Positions 8,099-16,663 of a stretch of 64,000 bases of DNA are shown here, piece by piece. The translations under genes were made by a program, and so were the position numbers. The stretch lies in assembly GCF_008728855.1 (NCBI RefSeq), contig NZ_CP042906.1:3470001-3534000 (forward strand). Direction: 5' to 3'. The notes below the pieces were generated by a model, which was not told where the DNA came from, did no database searches, and was given only the letters and a program-made list of their open reading frames with translations. This DNA comes from Hypericibacter terrae (GTDB lineage: Bacteria > Pseudomonadota > Alphaproteobacteria > Dongiales > Dongiaceae). Numbering within the stretch: the stretch's first letter is position 1; each line of letters starts with the position of its first letter.

Positions 8099-9592
8099 AT
8101 GCCGAGCACCTTCACGCCCCGCCAGGCCATCGAGCTCTATTGCAGCGCTTTCGCCCGTCGCGCGCCCGACGAGATGGAGGCCCTGTTCGCCGAGGATGCC
8201 GTGTTCGACCTGCCCCTCAACGACACGCGCCATCACGGCCGCGCCCAGATCATGCGCGAGACCCGCACCGCCATCCGCGGCTTGCGAAACATCGAGGTGG
8301 TGATCGACCACATCGCCGAGCAGGGCTCGACGGGCTTTGCCGAAGGCTATTTCTACGCCGAGCATGTCGGCATCTCGCCGCATGTGGATGGCACGCCGGG
8401 CCGGCTGGATTTCAAGTTCGTGGCCGTGGCCGCGATGAAGAACGGCAAAGTGGCGCGCTGGACGGAGTATTTCGACACCAAGCCGCTCAAGCCCCGCGAA
8501 CGCAGCCGGATCTATCCGATCACCCGCCGCTCGCCCTATTGGGAGGGCAGCGTGGAGGCCGGCGTCTCGGAGTTCATGATCTACAACCATGTCTATTTTC
8601 CGCTGGTCTATCACCATTCGCCGGCCGAGGAATATGCGGCCCTGACCGAGCGCGTCACGCTCTGGGACGTCGGCTGCGAACGGCAGACCGAGATCGCCGG
8701 CCCCGATGCCGTCGCTTTCGCGAACTTCCTGACCACGCGCGATCTCGCCAAGCTCAAGCCCGGCGATTGCCGCTATACGGTCGCCTGCGACCCCGACGGG
8801 CAGATCATCTGCGATCCCGTGCTGCTGCATCCGAAGAAGGATCTGATCTGGCTCTCGCATGGCGATGCCGATCTGACGCTCTGGGCGCGCGGCATCGCGC
8901 TCCAGGGTCGCTATCGGGTCGAGGTGCGCGAGCCCGACGTGGCACCGCTCCAGATCCAGGGACCGCATGCGATCGAGGTCCTGCGTCCCCTCGTCGAAGC
9001 CTCGATCGAGCAGATCGGATTCTACAAATGCGTGACGACCCGTGTCGCCGGCATCGAGGCCGTGGTCTCACGCACCGGATGGAGCGGCGGCCCGGGCTAC
9101 GAGGTCTTCCCGCTCTCGAGCGCGCGCGCCATGGATCTCTGGCATGCCATCCGCGAAGCCGGGCGGCCCTACGAGATGATGGTGGTCGGCCCCATCGTGG
9201 ACCGCGCGGTCGAGAAGGGCGTGACCGACACCGCCTATCACAGCAATTCCGGGATGAACCCCTACGAGGCGGGACATGGCCGGCTGGTCGATCTCGACAA
9301 GGGCGATTTCGTCGGGCGCGAGGCGCTCGCCCGGGTCGCCGCGGAGGGTCCGAAGCGCAAGACGGTCGGGCTTTTCATCGAGGGCGACCTGCCGAGACTC
9401 GAATGGTATTGGCCGCTGGAGGACGAACGGGGCCGCCCCGGCGAGGTGCGCTGGGCGGTCCATTCCTGGGCGCTGGACCGCAGCATCGGCATCGCCTTGG
9501 TCGACGCTTCCCTCGCCGTCGGGGACCCGGTCAGGGTACACCACCCGTTAGGCAGCCCGCGCGCGATTGTCACCGATCTCCCGTTCGTGTGA
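8099..9592 (+). CDS. NTF2-like domain fused to a GcvT-type aminomethyltransferase
   Basis: A 497-residue two-part protein. Residues 1 to about 135 form an NTF2/SnoaL-like domain (ALFAEDAVFDLPLNDTRHHG). From about 150 to the end it is a GcvT-fold protein like the glycine-cleavage T-protein or DmdA, with VTLWDVGCERQTEIAGPDAV, SRTGWSGGPGYEVFPLSS, a GRLVDLDKGDFVGREAL segment and a C-terminal GcvT barrel. GcvT-fold enzymes move methyl or methylene groups from N- or S-methyl compounds to tetrahydrofolate. The start at 8099 follows an AGGAG at about 8087-8091. A role in demethylating a methylated amine or sulfonium compound is an inference; the substrate is unknown. Confidence 0.8.
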   Translation: MPSTFTPRQAIELYCSAFARRAPDEMEALFAEDAVFDLPLNDTRHHGRAQIMRETRTAIRGLRNIEVVIDHIAEQGSTGFAEGYFYAEHVGISPHVDGTPGRLDFKFVAVAAMKNGKVARWTEYFDTKPLKPRERSRIYPITRRSPYWEGSVEAGVSEFMIYNHVYFPLVYHHSPAEEYAALTERVTLWDVGCERQTEIAGPDAVAFANFLTTRDLAKLKPGDCRYTVACDPDGQIICDPVLLHPKKDLIWLSHGDADLTLWARGIALQGRYRVEVREPDVAPLQIQGPHAIEVLRPLVEASIEQIGFYKCVTTRVAGIEAVVSRTGWSGGPGYEVFPLSSARAMDLWHAIREAGRPYEMMVVGPIVDRAVEKGVTDTAYHSNSGMNPYEAGHGRLVDLDKGDFVGREALARVAAEGPKRKTVGLFIEGDLPRLEWYWPLEDERGRPGEVRWAVHSWALDRSIGIALVDASLAVGDPVRVHHPLGSPRAIVTDLPFV

Positions 9593-9738
9593 GATTCGTG
9601 GGGTGAAGAAGGTAAATTTCCCTGACACCGTCTTTTTCGAAGCCTCGCACCCCGAGTCGAGAAAGCGGCGGCCCATAATGGGCTTGCCGGCCGGTCTTGC
9701 CAGTCCGCATAAGGGCCGCCAGAGCCGGTTATTGTTGG

Positions 9739-9760
9739 TTGATTGTCCAGTCCGGTGAAC
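9739..9760. promoter_or_regulatory. Possible BetI-type operator upstream of betI
   Basis: TTGATTGTCC followed by GTGAAC resembles the enteric BetI operator core (TTGATTGGAC, TTCAAT). It lies about 40 bases before the betI-like start, where an autoregulatory site would be expected. The match is partial. Confidence 0.25.
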
Positions 9761-9797
9761 CTGATAGCATTCCAAGCAGTTGGGGAGACCTGCTGGA

Positions 9798-10397
9798 ATG
9801 CCAAAGCTTGGACTGGAACCTATCCGCCGCCGCCAACTGATTGAAGCGACGATCGCGTCAATTCACGAGGACGGTCTTGCCGACACCACGGTGTCGCGCA
9901 TCAGCGCAAGAGCCGGCATGTCGCCCGGCATCGTGCACCATTATTTCGTCAACAAGGACGACCTGCTGGAGGCCACGCTGCGCACGCTGGGGGGCCAGGT
10001 GCGCGAGGTCACCCGGCTCCGTCTGGGCGAGGCCACCGATCCACGCGACAGGCTGCGGGCGATCATCGGCTCCTGGTTGGCACCCGAGCAGTTGACCCCG
10101 GCCGCCGTCGCCGCCTGGCTTTCATTCTGGGCCCAAGGCCGCAAGCAGCCGCGCCTCGCCCGTGTGCAGCGCGCGATCGTCTGCCGGCTCGATTCCAGCC
10201 TGCGTCACGAACTGAAGCAGCTCTTGCCGACGATCGACGCGGTGCGGGTGGCCGAAGGCCTGAGCACGCTGCTCGAGGGTCTCTGGTTGCGTGCGGCGCT
10301 CTCGCCCTATGGCCTCGAGACCGAGCGCGCCATGCTGATCGCGATCGACTATCTCGAGCTGCAGTTGAACAAGCGCCGCGAACCGCAGCCGGCCTGA
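9798..10397 (+). CDS. betI: TetR-family repressor, BetI-like (choline-sensing)
   Basis: A 199-residue regulator. The N-terminal helix-turn-helix (RRRQLIEATIASIHEDGLAD, then a recognition region with SPGIVHHYFVNKDDLLEAT) and the C-terminal body (WLSFWAQGRKQPRLARVQR, then LLEGLWLRAALSP) agree with BetI, which represses choline-to-betaine genes until choline is present. The ATG at 9798 has GGGGAG ten bases upstream; a TTG at 9780 is less likely. The gene is near, but not next to, a betA-like gene (13,110-14,771) and the proXVW importer, so it may control either. It converges with the pirin gene, one base between the stops. Confidence 0.8.
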   Translation: MPKLGLEPIRRRQLIEATIASIHEDGLADTTVSRISARAGMSPGIVHHYFVNKDDLLEATLRTLGGQVREVTRLRLGEATDPRDRLRAIIGSWLAPEQLTPAAVAAWLSFWAQGRKQPRLARVQRAIVCRLDSSLRHELKQLLPTIDAVRVAEGLSTLLEGLWLRAALSPYGLETERAMLIAIDYLELQLNKRREPQPA

Positions 10398-10398
10398 A

Positions 10399-11271
10399 CT
10401 AGAGCCGACCCAGATAATAGTCTTCGAGCGCCTGCTGGATCTCTTCGCGCGTGTTCATGACGAAGGGGCCGTGACGCACCACCGGCTCGCCGATCGGTGC
10501 CGCCGCCAGCAACATCGCCGATGCGCCTTTCGCGCCGGCCGTCATCGCCAGCGCCTCCCCTTCCGATCCCATCACCGCCAGTGAGCCCGTCGGCACCGTG
10601 ACGCCGCCGATCGCCACCTCGCCCGCGAAGACGAACAGCAGCAGCGTGTGGCCCGTCGCGACCGGCACCTCGAAGGCGGCCTTCGGCTCGAAGCGCAGAT
10701 CGGCGTAGAGCGGATCGACCGAGATGCCCTCGACCGGTCCGCGCCGGTTGCCGAGCGTCCCGGCGATCACCTTGGCGGTCACGCCGGGAGCCGGCGTCGA
10801 GAGCGCCAGCTGGTCGGCTTCGAACTCCTGATAGCGCGGCGCGCGCATCTTGAGGGCCGCCGGCAGATTGACCCAGAGCTGGAAGCCCTGCATCAGCCCC
10901 TCGGTCTGCTCGGGCATCTCCGAATGGATGATGCCGCGACCGGCCGTCATCCATTGCACGCCGCCCGGCCCCAGCACGCCTTCATGGCCATGATTGTCTT
11001 TGTGGCGCATGCGACCCGCCAGCATGTAGGTCACGGTCTCGAAGCCGCGATGCGGGTGATCGGGGAAGCCGCTGATATAGGCATCCGGATCGTCGGAGCC
11101 GAACTGGTCGAACAGCAGGAACGGATCGATCTGCCCCAGCCGCGGCGTGCCGATGATGCGGCTGATCTTGACCCCGGCGCCGTCGGTGGTCGGCACGCAA
11201 GGAAAGAGCGCCGCCACCTGCCGATGGGTCGTCCCGCCTTTGGCCGTCGCTTCAGGGGTCGGTCTCGCCAT
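10399..11271 (-). CDS. Pirin family protein
   Basis: A 290-residue bicupin of the pirin family. The N-terminal cupin has the metal-binding pattern PHPHRGFETVTYMLAGRMRHKD and then GIIHSEMPEQ, which supplies the histidines and glutamate that bind iron. The C-terminal cupin is present and degenerate, as usual. Bacterial pirins include quercetinase-like dioxygenases and redox-responsive regulators. AAGGAG lies upstream of the ATG at 11271. The gene stands alone between betI and the fau gene. Confidence 0.85.
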   Translation of the reverse strand: MARPTPEATAKGGTTHRQVAALFPCVPTTDGAGVKISRIIGTPRLGQIDPFLLFDQFGSDDPDAYISGFPDHPHRGFETVTYMLAGRMRHKDNHGHEGVLGPGGVQWMTAGRGIIHSEMPEQTEGLMQGFQLWVNLPAALKMRAPRYQEFEADQLALSTPAPGVTAKVIAGTLGNRRGPVEGISVDPLYADLRFEPKAAFEVPVATGHTLLLFVFAGEVAIGGVTVPTGSLAVMGSEGEALAMTAGAKGASAMLLAAAPIGEPVVRHGPFVMNTREEIQQALEDYYLGRL

Positions 11272-11341
11272 GCCCGTTCTCCTTCGCCGCCGATATCGGA
11301 CGGGACGGACACGGGGTCAAGGCACTCGAGGGTAACCGGCT

Positions 11342-11944
11342 TTAGGCGCCGGGGCGACGCCTGGCGCCGACGACGCCCTTCTCGGTCACGACCTGGCGCA
11401 TCTTGATGTCATGCGGCTGCGGATGGATGGTTTCGAGCCGGCCCATCTCGAAGCCGATCCCGATGGCCGCATGGCCGGCACCCAGCTTCGCCAGGGTGCG
11501 GTCGAAATAGCCGCCGCCATAGCCCAGCCGATAGAAGTCGGGCGTGAAGCCCACCACGGGCGCCAGCAGCAGGCGCGGCACGACTTCTTCCTTTGCCGCC
11601 GGGATCGGAATGTTCCAGACGCCGAGCTCCATTTTGCTGCCGGGCCGCCAGGGCCGAAAGACGAGCGGCGTCTTCGGCTCGACCACGACCGGCAAGGCGA
11701 GCGTGAAGCCCTCGCCATCGAGGGTCCGCATCAGTGGCCGCAGATCGGGTTCGCCGCGGAACGGCCAATAGAAGCTGATCGGCCCCTCGCTCTCGCGCAG
11801 GATCGGCTCCAGCGTCTCGATGATGGCGCGGGTCCAGCGCGCGCGAATCTCCTGCACAGTCGCGACCCTTGCAGCGATCAGCCGCTCGCGCTCGAGCTTG
11901 CGCCAGGGCCGCACCTCGTCCCAGCTCATCTTGGCCTGGCTCAT
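11342..11944 (-). CDS. 5-formyltetrahydrofolate cyclo-ligase
   Basis: A 200-residue cytosolic enzyme that converts 5-formyl-THF and ATP to 5,10-methenyl-THF. Evidence: the basic N-terminus WRKLERERLIAARV, the SFYWPFRGEPDLRPLM motif, and the C-terminal GFTPDFYRLGYGGGYFDRTLAKL followed by IGIGFE, which form the nucleotide- and folate-binding signature. The start overlaps the stop of the nitronate monooxygenase gene by four bases (ATGA). A folate C1-salvage step fits nearby GcvT-type enzymes, though the physical link is only to the monooxygenase. Confidence 0.88.
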   Translation of the reverse strand: MSQAKMSWDEVRPWRKLERERLIAARVATVQEIRARWTRAIIETLEPILRESEGPISFYWPFRGEPDLRPLMRTLDGEGFTLALPVVVEPKTPLVFRPWRPGSKMELGVWNIPIPAAKEEVVPRLLLAPVVGFTPDFYRLGYGGGYFDRTLAKLGAGHAAIGIGFEMGRLETIHPQPHDIKMRQVVTEKGVVGARRRPGA

Positions 11945-12966
11945 GCGCGCATCGCCTCCAACCGGTCGAGGGCCGCGTCCGCCTCCGCCATCATGTCGGC
12001 GATCACCTGCGCCGCGGACCGAGCCCTGGTGATCCGCCCTGCCCCCTCGCCGGCAAAGGGCGGCATCTTCTCGAGATCGCCGGTGGTGCTGCGCAAGGGC
12101 GAATGGGTGCTGAATTTGAGGATCGGATCGCCCGCATCCTCGCCGATCGGCTCGCGCGGCAGCTTGTCCGGGTGATGGCCCCAGAGCTTGTGGCCGACGG
12201 CCTCGGTCAGGCTGTTGCGCAGGACCCGCACGGGGGAGTTGGGGGGCCAGTTGATCGCGAAGAGGTCGGTATGGACCGTGTCGCCGCTCCTGGCATCGAG
12301 GATGCGCCGCTTGTGGAAGTCATGGGCGAAGGATTCCGGAGTCGGCAGGAACACCGTGCCGCAATGGACGCCATCGGCGCCGAGCGCCATCGCGGCCAGC
12401 ATATCGGCGCCGGCAACGATGCCGCCGGAGGCCGCGATCGGGACCTTCACCGCCGCCGCGACTTCGGGCAGCAGCACCGAGAGCGGCAGTTTCCCATGCA
12501 CATGGCCGCCGGCCTCCACGCCCTGCACGATGATGACATCGGTGCCCGCCCGCTCCGCCTCGATCGCCGCGGCGACGCTGCCGACCTGATGCAGCACCAG
12601 GCAGTCGGCCTCGCGGGCACGCGCGACGATGCCGGGCATCACGTTCCAGTGGAAGCACATCGCCGGCACCTTGGCGGCGAAACATACCTCGAGCTGCTCG
12701 TCGAGCAGCTTCGGATCGGTCGCGAAGGGAATGACATTGACACCGAAGGGCCGGCCGGTCCGGGTCCGGACCGCGGCGATCTCGCGGGCGATGAGCGCCG
12801 GCGGCTCGCGCACCATGCCCAGCAGGCCGAAGCCGCCAGCCTCGGAAACGGCGGCCGCGAGCTCGGAACGCGCGGGCCCGCCCATGCCGGCCGAGATGAT
12901 GGGGTATCGGCAGCCAAGTTTCTCGGTGAGCCTGGTCTTGAAACCATGCCCGGTATTTTGTGCCAT
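11941..12966 (-). CDS. Nitronate monooxygenase (2-nitropropane dioxygenase family)
   Basis: A 341-residue FMN-dependent TIM-barrel enzyme. Landmarks: YPIISAGMGGPARSELAAAV at the N-terminus, VGSVAAAIEAERAGTDVIIV, then GVEAGGHVHG with the catalytic histidine, and the FMN-phosphate site IAASGGIVAGADMLAAMALGA. It oxidises toxic alkyl nitronates such as propionate-3-nitronate; some relatives are enoyl reductases. The start at 12966 (MAQNTG) is preferred over an upstream GC-rich extension. It is coupled to the cyclo-ligase gene. Confidence 0.85.
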   Translation of the reverse strand: MAQNTGHGFKTRLTEKLGCRYPIISAGMGGPARSELAAAVSEAGGFGLLGMVREPPALIAREIAAVRTRTGRPFGVNVIPFATDPKLLDEQLEVCFAAKVPAMCFHWNVMPGIVARAREADCLVLHQVGSVAAAIEAERAGTDVIIVQGVEAGGHVHGKLPLSVLLPEVAAAVKVPIAASGGIVAGADMLAAMALGADGVHCGTVFLPTPESFAHDFHKRRILDARSGDTVHTDLFAINWPPNSPVRVLRNSLTEAVGHKLWGHHPDKLPREPIGEDAGDPILKFSTHSPLRSTTGDLEKMPPFAGEGAGRITRARSAAQVIADMMAEADAALDRLEAMRA

Positions 12967-13109
12967 GCCTTGCTCCCGTTTGGCCGTCCGGAAGATTGGA
13001 CGACCATCCAGGCCGGCAAGTCTGGTGCATAACCCGGGCGCCCAGCCCTGCAAAAAGCGGAAGGCTCCGTTGCGGGAAGCGGGCGGAACCGCCCGCCCCG
13101 CATCGGTTT

Positions 13110-14771
13110 TCAGCGCTGGCTCGCGGCCCAGTTGGGATTGATATAGACCGGCGCTTCGGAGCGCGGCAGCGGCGCGTTGCCCAGGATCATGTCGGCGGCC
13201 TTTTCCGCGAGCATGATGACCGGCGCGTTCAGATTGCCGCTGACGACGGTCGGCATGATCGAGGCATCGACCACGCGCAGGCCTTCCATGCCGTGAACCT
13301 TCAGCTCCGGATCGACCACCGCCATGCTGTCGGTACCCATTTTGCAGGAGCAGGAAGGGTGATAGGCGCTCTCGGCCTTGGCGCGGATGAAGGCGTCGAT
13401 CTCGGCATCGGTCTTGACGTTGGGACCCGGCGCCAGCTCGGCGCCCCGGACGGCGTCGAAGGCCTTCTGCGCGAAGAGCTCGCGCGTCAGGCGGATGCCG
13501 GCGCGCATCTCCTGCCGGTCCTGCTCGGTCGACATGTAGTTGAACTGGATCCGCACCTTGTCGCGTGGATTGGCCGAGCGAAGTTTCACCCAGCCGCGGC
13601 TGGTCGAGCGCATCGGTCCCATATGGGCCTGGAAGCCATGACCCGCCTGGGTCTGGCTGCCGTCATAGGAGATCGCCATCGGGAAGAAATGATATTGCAG
13701 GTCGGGGTGCTCGACACCGGCGCGGCTGCGGATGAAGCCACCGGCCTCGAAATGGTTGCTGGCTCCCCAGCCGGTGCCGAACAGCGCCCATTCGATGCCG
13801 GTGCGCAGCTTGCCCAGCGCGTTGTAGCGCCCATAGAGCGTGATCGGCTGGGTCGCCTCCATCTGCACATAGGTCTCGATATGGTCCTGCAGATTCTGGC
13901 CGACGCCCGGCAGATGCTGCACCACCGGGATGTCGAAGGATTTGAGCTGCTCGGCATCGCCGACGCCCGAGAGCATCAGGATCTGCGGCGAGTTGATGGT
14001 GCCGCCGCTGACGATGACCTCGCGCTCGGCCCGCGCGCGATGGACCTGCCCGCCCATTTCATACTCGACGCCGACGGCACGCTTGCCCTCGAACAGGATG
14101 CGCGAGGTGAGCGCGCGGGTATGGACCGTGACGTTGGACCGCTTCATCGCCGGATGGAGATAGGCGCGGCCCGCGCTCCAGCGCCGGCCCTTGCGGGTCG
14201 TCATCTCGTAGGGCCCGAGGCCCTCCTGCTGATAGCCGTTCACATCCTGCGTGACCGGATAGCCCGCCTGCTTCGCCGCCTCGAGCCAGGCCTGCAGCAG
14301 CGGCGGAAAGGTCACCTGCGAGGAGACCCAGAGCGGACCGTCGCTGCCGTGATACTCGTCGCCGCCTTTGACGCGATGCTCGGCGCGCTTGAAGTAGGGC
14401 AGCACCTCGGAATAGGACCAGCCGCGATTGCCGCCCTGGGCCCAGCGGTCATAGTCGCGCGCATGGCCGCGGATATAGACCATGCCGTTGATCGAGGAGG
14501 AGCCGCCCAGCACCCGGCCGCGCGGGCACAGCATGACGCGGTTGTTCATGCCGGGCTCGGGCTCGGTCTGGTAATACCAATTGATCTTGTCGTCGGCCAG
14601 CGGATAGGCGAAGGCCGCCGGCATATGGATCTTCCAGTTCCACCAGCTGTCCGGCGGTCCCGCCTCCAGCACCAGGACGCGGTTCTCGGGCCGGGCCGAG
14701 ATCCGGTTGGCCAGCACGGAGCCGGCCGAGCCGGAGCCGATGATGATGTAGTCGAACGCCTGGTCCGCCAT
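13110..14771 (-). CDS. betA: GMC oxidoreductase, choline dehydrogenase-like
   Basis: A 553-residue FAD enzyme that would oxidise choline to betaine aldehyde and on to glycine betaine. The Rossmann motif YIIIGSGSAGSVLANR opens the protein. GGSSSINGMVYIRGHARDYD, GGTINSPQILMLSGVG and the active-site region AYHPSCSCKMG followed by NLNAPVIMLAEKAADMI are typical of BetA. GGGGGAGG precedes the ATG at 14771. No betaine aldehyde dehydrogenase (betB) is beside it. Other GMC alcohol dehydrogenases share these motifs, so the substrate is probable rather than certain. Confidence 0.82.
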   Translation of the reverse strand: MADQAFDYIIIGSGSAGSVLANRISARPENRVLVLEAGPPDSWWNWKIHMPAAFAYPLADDKINWYYQTEPEPGMNNRVMLCPRGRVLGGSSSINGMVYIRGHARDYDRWAQGGNRGWSYSEVLPYFKRAEHRVKGGDEYHGSDGPLWVSSQVTFPPLLQAWLEAAKQAGYPVTQDVNGYQQEGLGPYEMTTRKGRRWSAGRAYLHPAMKRSNVTVHTRALTSRILFEGKRAVGVEYEMGGQVHRARAEREVIVSGGTINSPQILMLSGVGDAEQLKSFDIPVVQHLPGVGQNLQDHIETYVQMEATQPITLYGRYNALGKLRTGIEWALFGTGWGASNHFEAGGFIRSRAGVEHPDLQYHFFPMAISYDGSQTQAGHGFQAHMGPMRSTSRGWVKLRSANPRDKVRIQFNYMSTEQDRQEMRAGIRLTRELFAQKAFDAVRGAELAPGPNVKTDAEIDAFIRAKAESAYHPSCSCKMGTDSMAVVDPELKVHGMEGLRVVDASIMPTVVSGNLNAPVIMLAEKAADMILGNAPLPRSEAPVYINPNWAASQR

Positions 14772-15005
14772 CCGCAAATTCCTCCCCCGCTGGGCCTCTT
14801 CCTTACCGTCCGGGCCCATCGCCCGTCCAGGGTGCCTTGGGGACCAGCCAAGCGCCCGAACCCTTTGCGGGCTGGCCTTCGCGCGGCGGATTAGGGGCTG
14901 GAAACGTCAATTTGCGGGGGCATCCCTCTAGGCAGACCGGCGCCTCGCGGCGCAGCCTTGCCGGAGCGCTACTCGCCCTCGAAGCCCGCAAAGGAGCCTC
15001 GCATC

Positions 15006-15353
15006 ATGATGATGGACTGGACCGCCTATCAGCAGCAACTCAAGGCCAATGTCGGCGAGATCGCGAAGCTCAGCCCCGAGACCCTCCGGGGCTATGCGGG
15101 GTTGAGCGGCGCCGGTCAGAAGACCGGGCATCTCGACGCCAAGACCCGCGAGCTGATCGCGCTCGGCGTCGCCATCTCGCTGCGCTGCGACGGCTGCATC
15201 GTCACCCACACCGACGCCGCCATCAAGAATGGCGCCACGAAGGAAGAGATCGCCGAGGCGCTCGGGGTCGCGATCGCGATCAATGCCGGCGCGGCCCTGG
15301 TCTATTCGGCGCGGGTGATGGACGCCTATGCGGCGCTGAAGCCGGCGGGGTGA
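15006..15353 (+). CDS. Carboxymuconolactone decarboxylase/AhpD-like protein
   Basis: A 115-residue helical protein of the CMD/AhpD family. It carries the CxxCxxxH motif in RCDGCIVTHTDAAIKNGATK, which forms the redox dithiol of AhpD-type peroxidase partners, and the family-typical KTRELIALGVAISL before it. AAAGGAG lies ten bases before the first of three consecutive ATGs. It probably works in peroxide defence. It is transcribed away from betA, 235 bases distant. Confidence 0.85.
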   Translation: MMMDWTAYQQQLKANVGEIAKLSPETLRGYAGLSGAGQKTGHLDAKTRELIALGVAISLRCDGCIVTHTDAAIKNGATKEEIAEALGVAIAINAGAALVYSARVMDAYAALKPAG

Positions 15354-15368
15354 CGGGGAGCCTGCGCG

Positions 15369-15674
15369 TCAGAAGGCGATGGCCGTGATCAGATGGGCCA
15401 TTATCCTTATCGCGCCCCCCGCGGCAATTGAACCCACGAACACCAAGAGGGCCTTCCATAACCGCGTACGCAAAATCAATCCGCGATCGGTAAGGCTGTC
15501 CGGGTTAAAAACCACATTGAGCGGATTGTAACGCAACCAGCCATTCGATCCGCCAGCTTTAGTATTGAATGGCAGACGTGCCATGCATATGACCGCAACA
15601 AACCAGCTTATAACTCCAACGATCCAACAACCCGCAAACAGGATGATAGTTATTGCTTTGAGAGCTTGGTCCAT
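15369..15674 (-). CDS. Small two-helix membrane protein, unknown function
   Basis: A 101-residue protein with one hydrophobic helix near the N-terminus (IILFAGCWIVGVISWFVAV) and another near the C-terminus (KALLVFVGSIAAGGAIRI), joined by a polar loop containing NGWLRYNPLNVVFNPDSLT. Base composition is less GC-rich than the neighbours, which hints at acquisition. No family is recognised. The coding call rests on length, hydrophobic pattern and the absence of a better frame. Confidence 0.55.
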   Translation of the reverse strand: MDQALKAITIILFAGCWIVGVISWFVAVICMARLPFNTKAGGSNGWLRYNPLNVVFNPDSLTDRGLILRTRLWKALLVFVGSIAAGGAIRIMAHLITAIAF

Positions 15675-15988
15675 TTGCCAACGTTCCCCTTCGATGGCTG
15701 TCTGCTACTCGTGTAGTCGAAGAGGTTCGGTGCATTGCACGTTGCGGCTGCAGAACTTCAGAAAGGCGGCGCGGACCCCGGCGACACTCTTCTCAATGAA
15801 CTGCATGCGGTGCCTGCATCGTCGATGTGCCCGCCATCTGTCGGCCCCGTGCCCTTTTTCCGAGCATCACATTATCAAAGACAACCCGATCTAGAAGGCC
15901 TAGGCAATCCGGCCGCCTTCCGGCCTTCTTGCCGATGCCCTAGCATGACGCGCACCGGCGAAACGGAGGCCGGGTTCGGAGATCCGGA
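15675..15988. other. Intergenic region with no recognised gene
   Basis: This 314-base stretch is somewhat less GC-rich than its surroundings. Short frames on both strands have no recognisable product or clear ribosome-binding site. It presumably holds the promoters of the two diverging membrane-protein genes. Confidence 0.5.
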
Positions 15989-16651
15989 TTGCTCAAGCAG
16001 TTCATCGAGCGTTACCTGGAACCCGGCGAAAGCCTGGGCGAGGTCATCTTCGGGCTGATCATGCTGCTGACCTTCACGCTGGGCGCCAGCGTGCTGGCGG
16101 GGCTCGATATCATCACCGCCCGCCATATCATCCTCGCGGCGATCGGCTGCAATCTCGCCTGGGGCATCATCGACGCGGCCATGTTCGTGATGGGCAGCCT
16201 GTTCCTTCGCGCCCAGCTCTCGCGCTTTCACCGCCTGATGCAGGAGGCCAAGGATCACAAGACGGGGATCGCCGCGATCCGCCGCGTGATCGACCGCCGC
16301 TATGGCGAGTTCAGCGCGCCGGAGGACGTCGACCATCTGGCCGAGGGGATCTATCGGACGATGAAGGGCCGGCGACGCCTCCGGGCCCGCGTCAAGCGCG
16401 ACGATCTGATGGGCGCCCTCATCGTCTTCGCGCTGGTCGCGGGTCCGAGCCTGCCGCCGGCACTGCCCTTCCTCTTCGTCGACGACCCCTTCGTCGCGAT
16501 CCGCCTCTCCAACGCCATCCTGATCGGCATGCTGTTCCTGGCGGGATTCCGCTGGGCGCATTATACCGACGTCAATCCCTGGTGGGCCGGCGGCCTGCTG
16601 TCTCTCTTCAGCGTGGCGCTGGTCGCGGTCGCGATCGCGCTCGGCGGCTGA
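15989..16651 (+). CDS. VIT-like integral membrane protein
   Basis: A 220-residue membrane protein. The N-terminal YLEPGESLGEVIFGLIMLLTFTLGASV is typical of small bacterial proteins related to the VIT/CCC1 group, and about five hydrophobic segments follow. A basic cytosolic loop lies at about residues 75-135. The only suitable start is TTG at 15989, with GGAG seven bases upstream. VIT1 and CCC1 relatives move iron or manganese, but the acidic metal-binding insert of eukaryotic VIT1 is absent, so transport is unproven. Confidence 0.65.
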   Translation: MLKQFIERYLEPGESLGEVIFGLIMLLTFTLGASVLAGLDIITARHIILAAIGCNLAWGIIDAAMFVMGSLFLRAQLSRFHRLMQEAKDHKTGIAAIRRVIDRRYGEFSAPEDVDHLAEGIYRTMKGRRRLRARVKRDDLMGALIVFALVAGPSLPPALPFLFVDDPFVAIRLSNAILIGMLFLAGFRWAHYTDVNPWWAGGLLSLFSVALVAVAIALGG

Positions 16652-16663
16652 GGCTTCCGTTGA

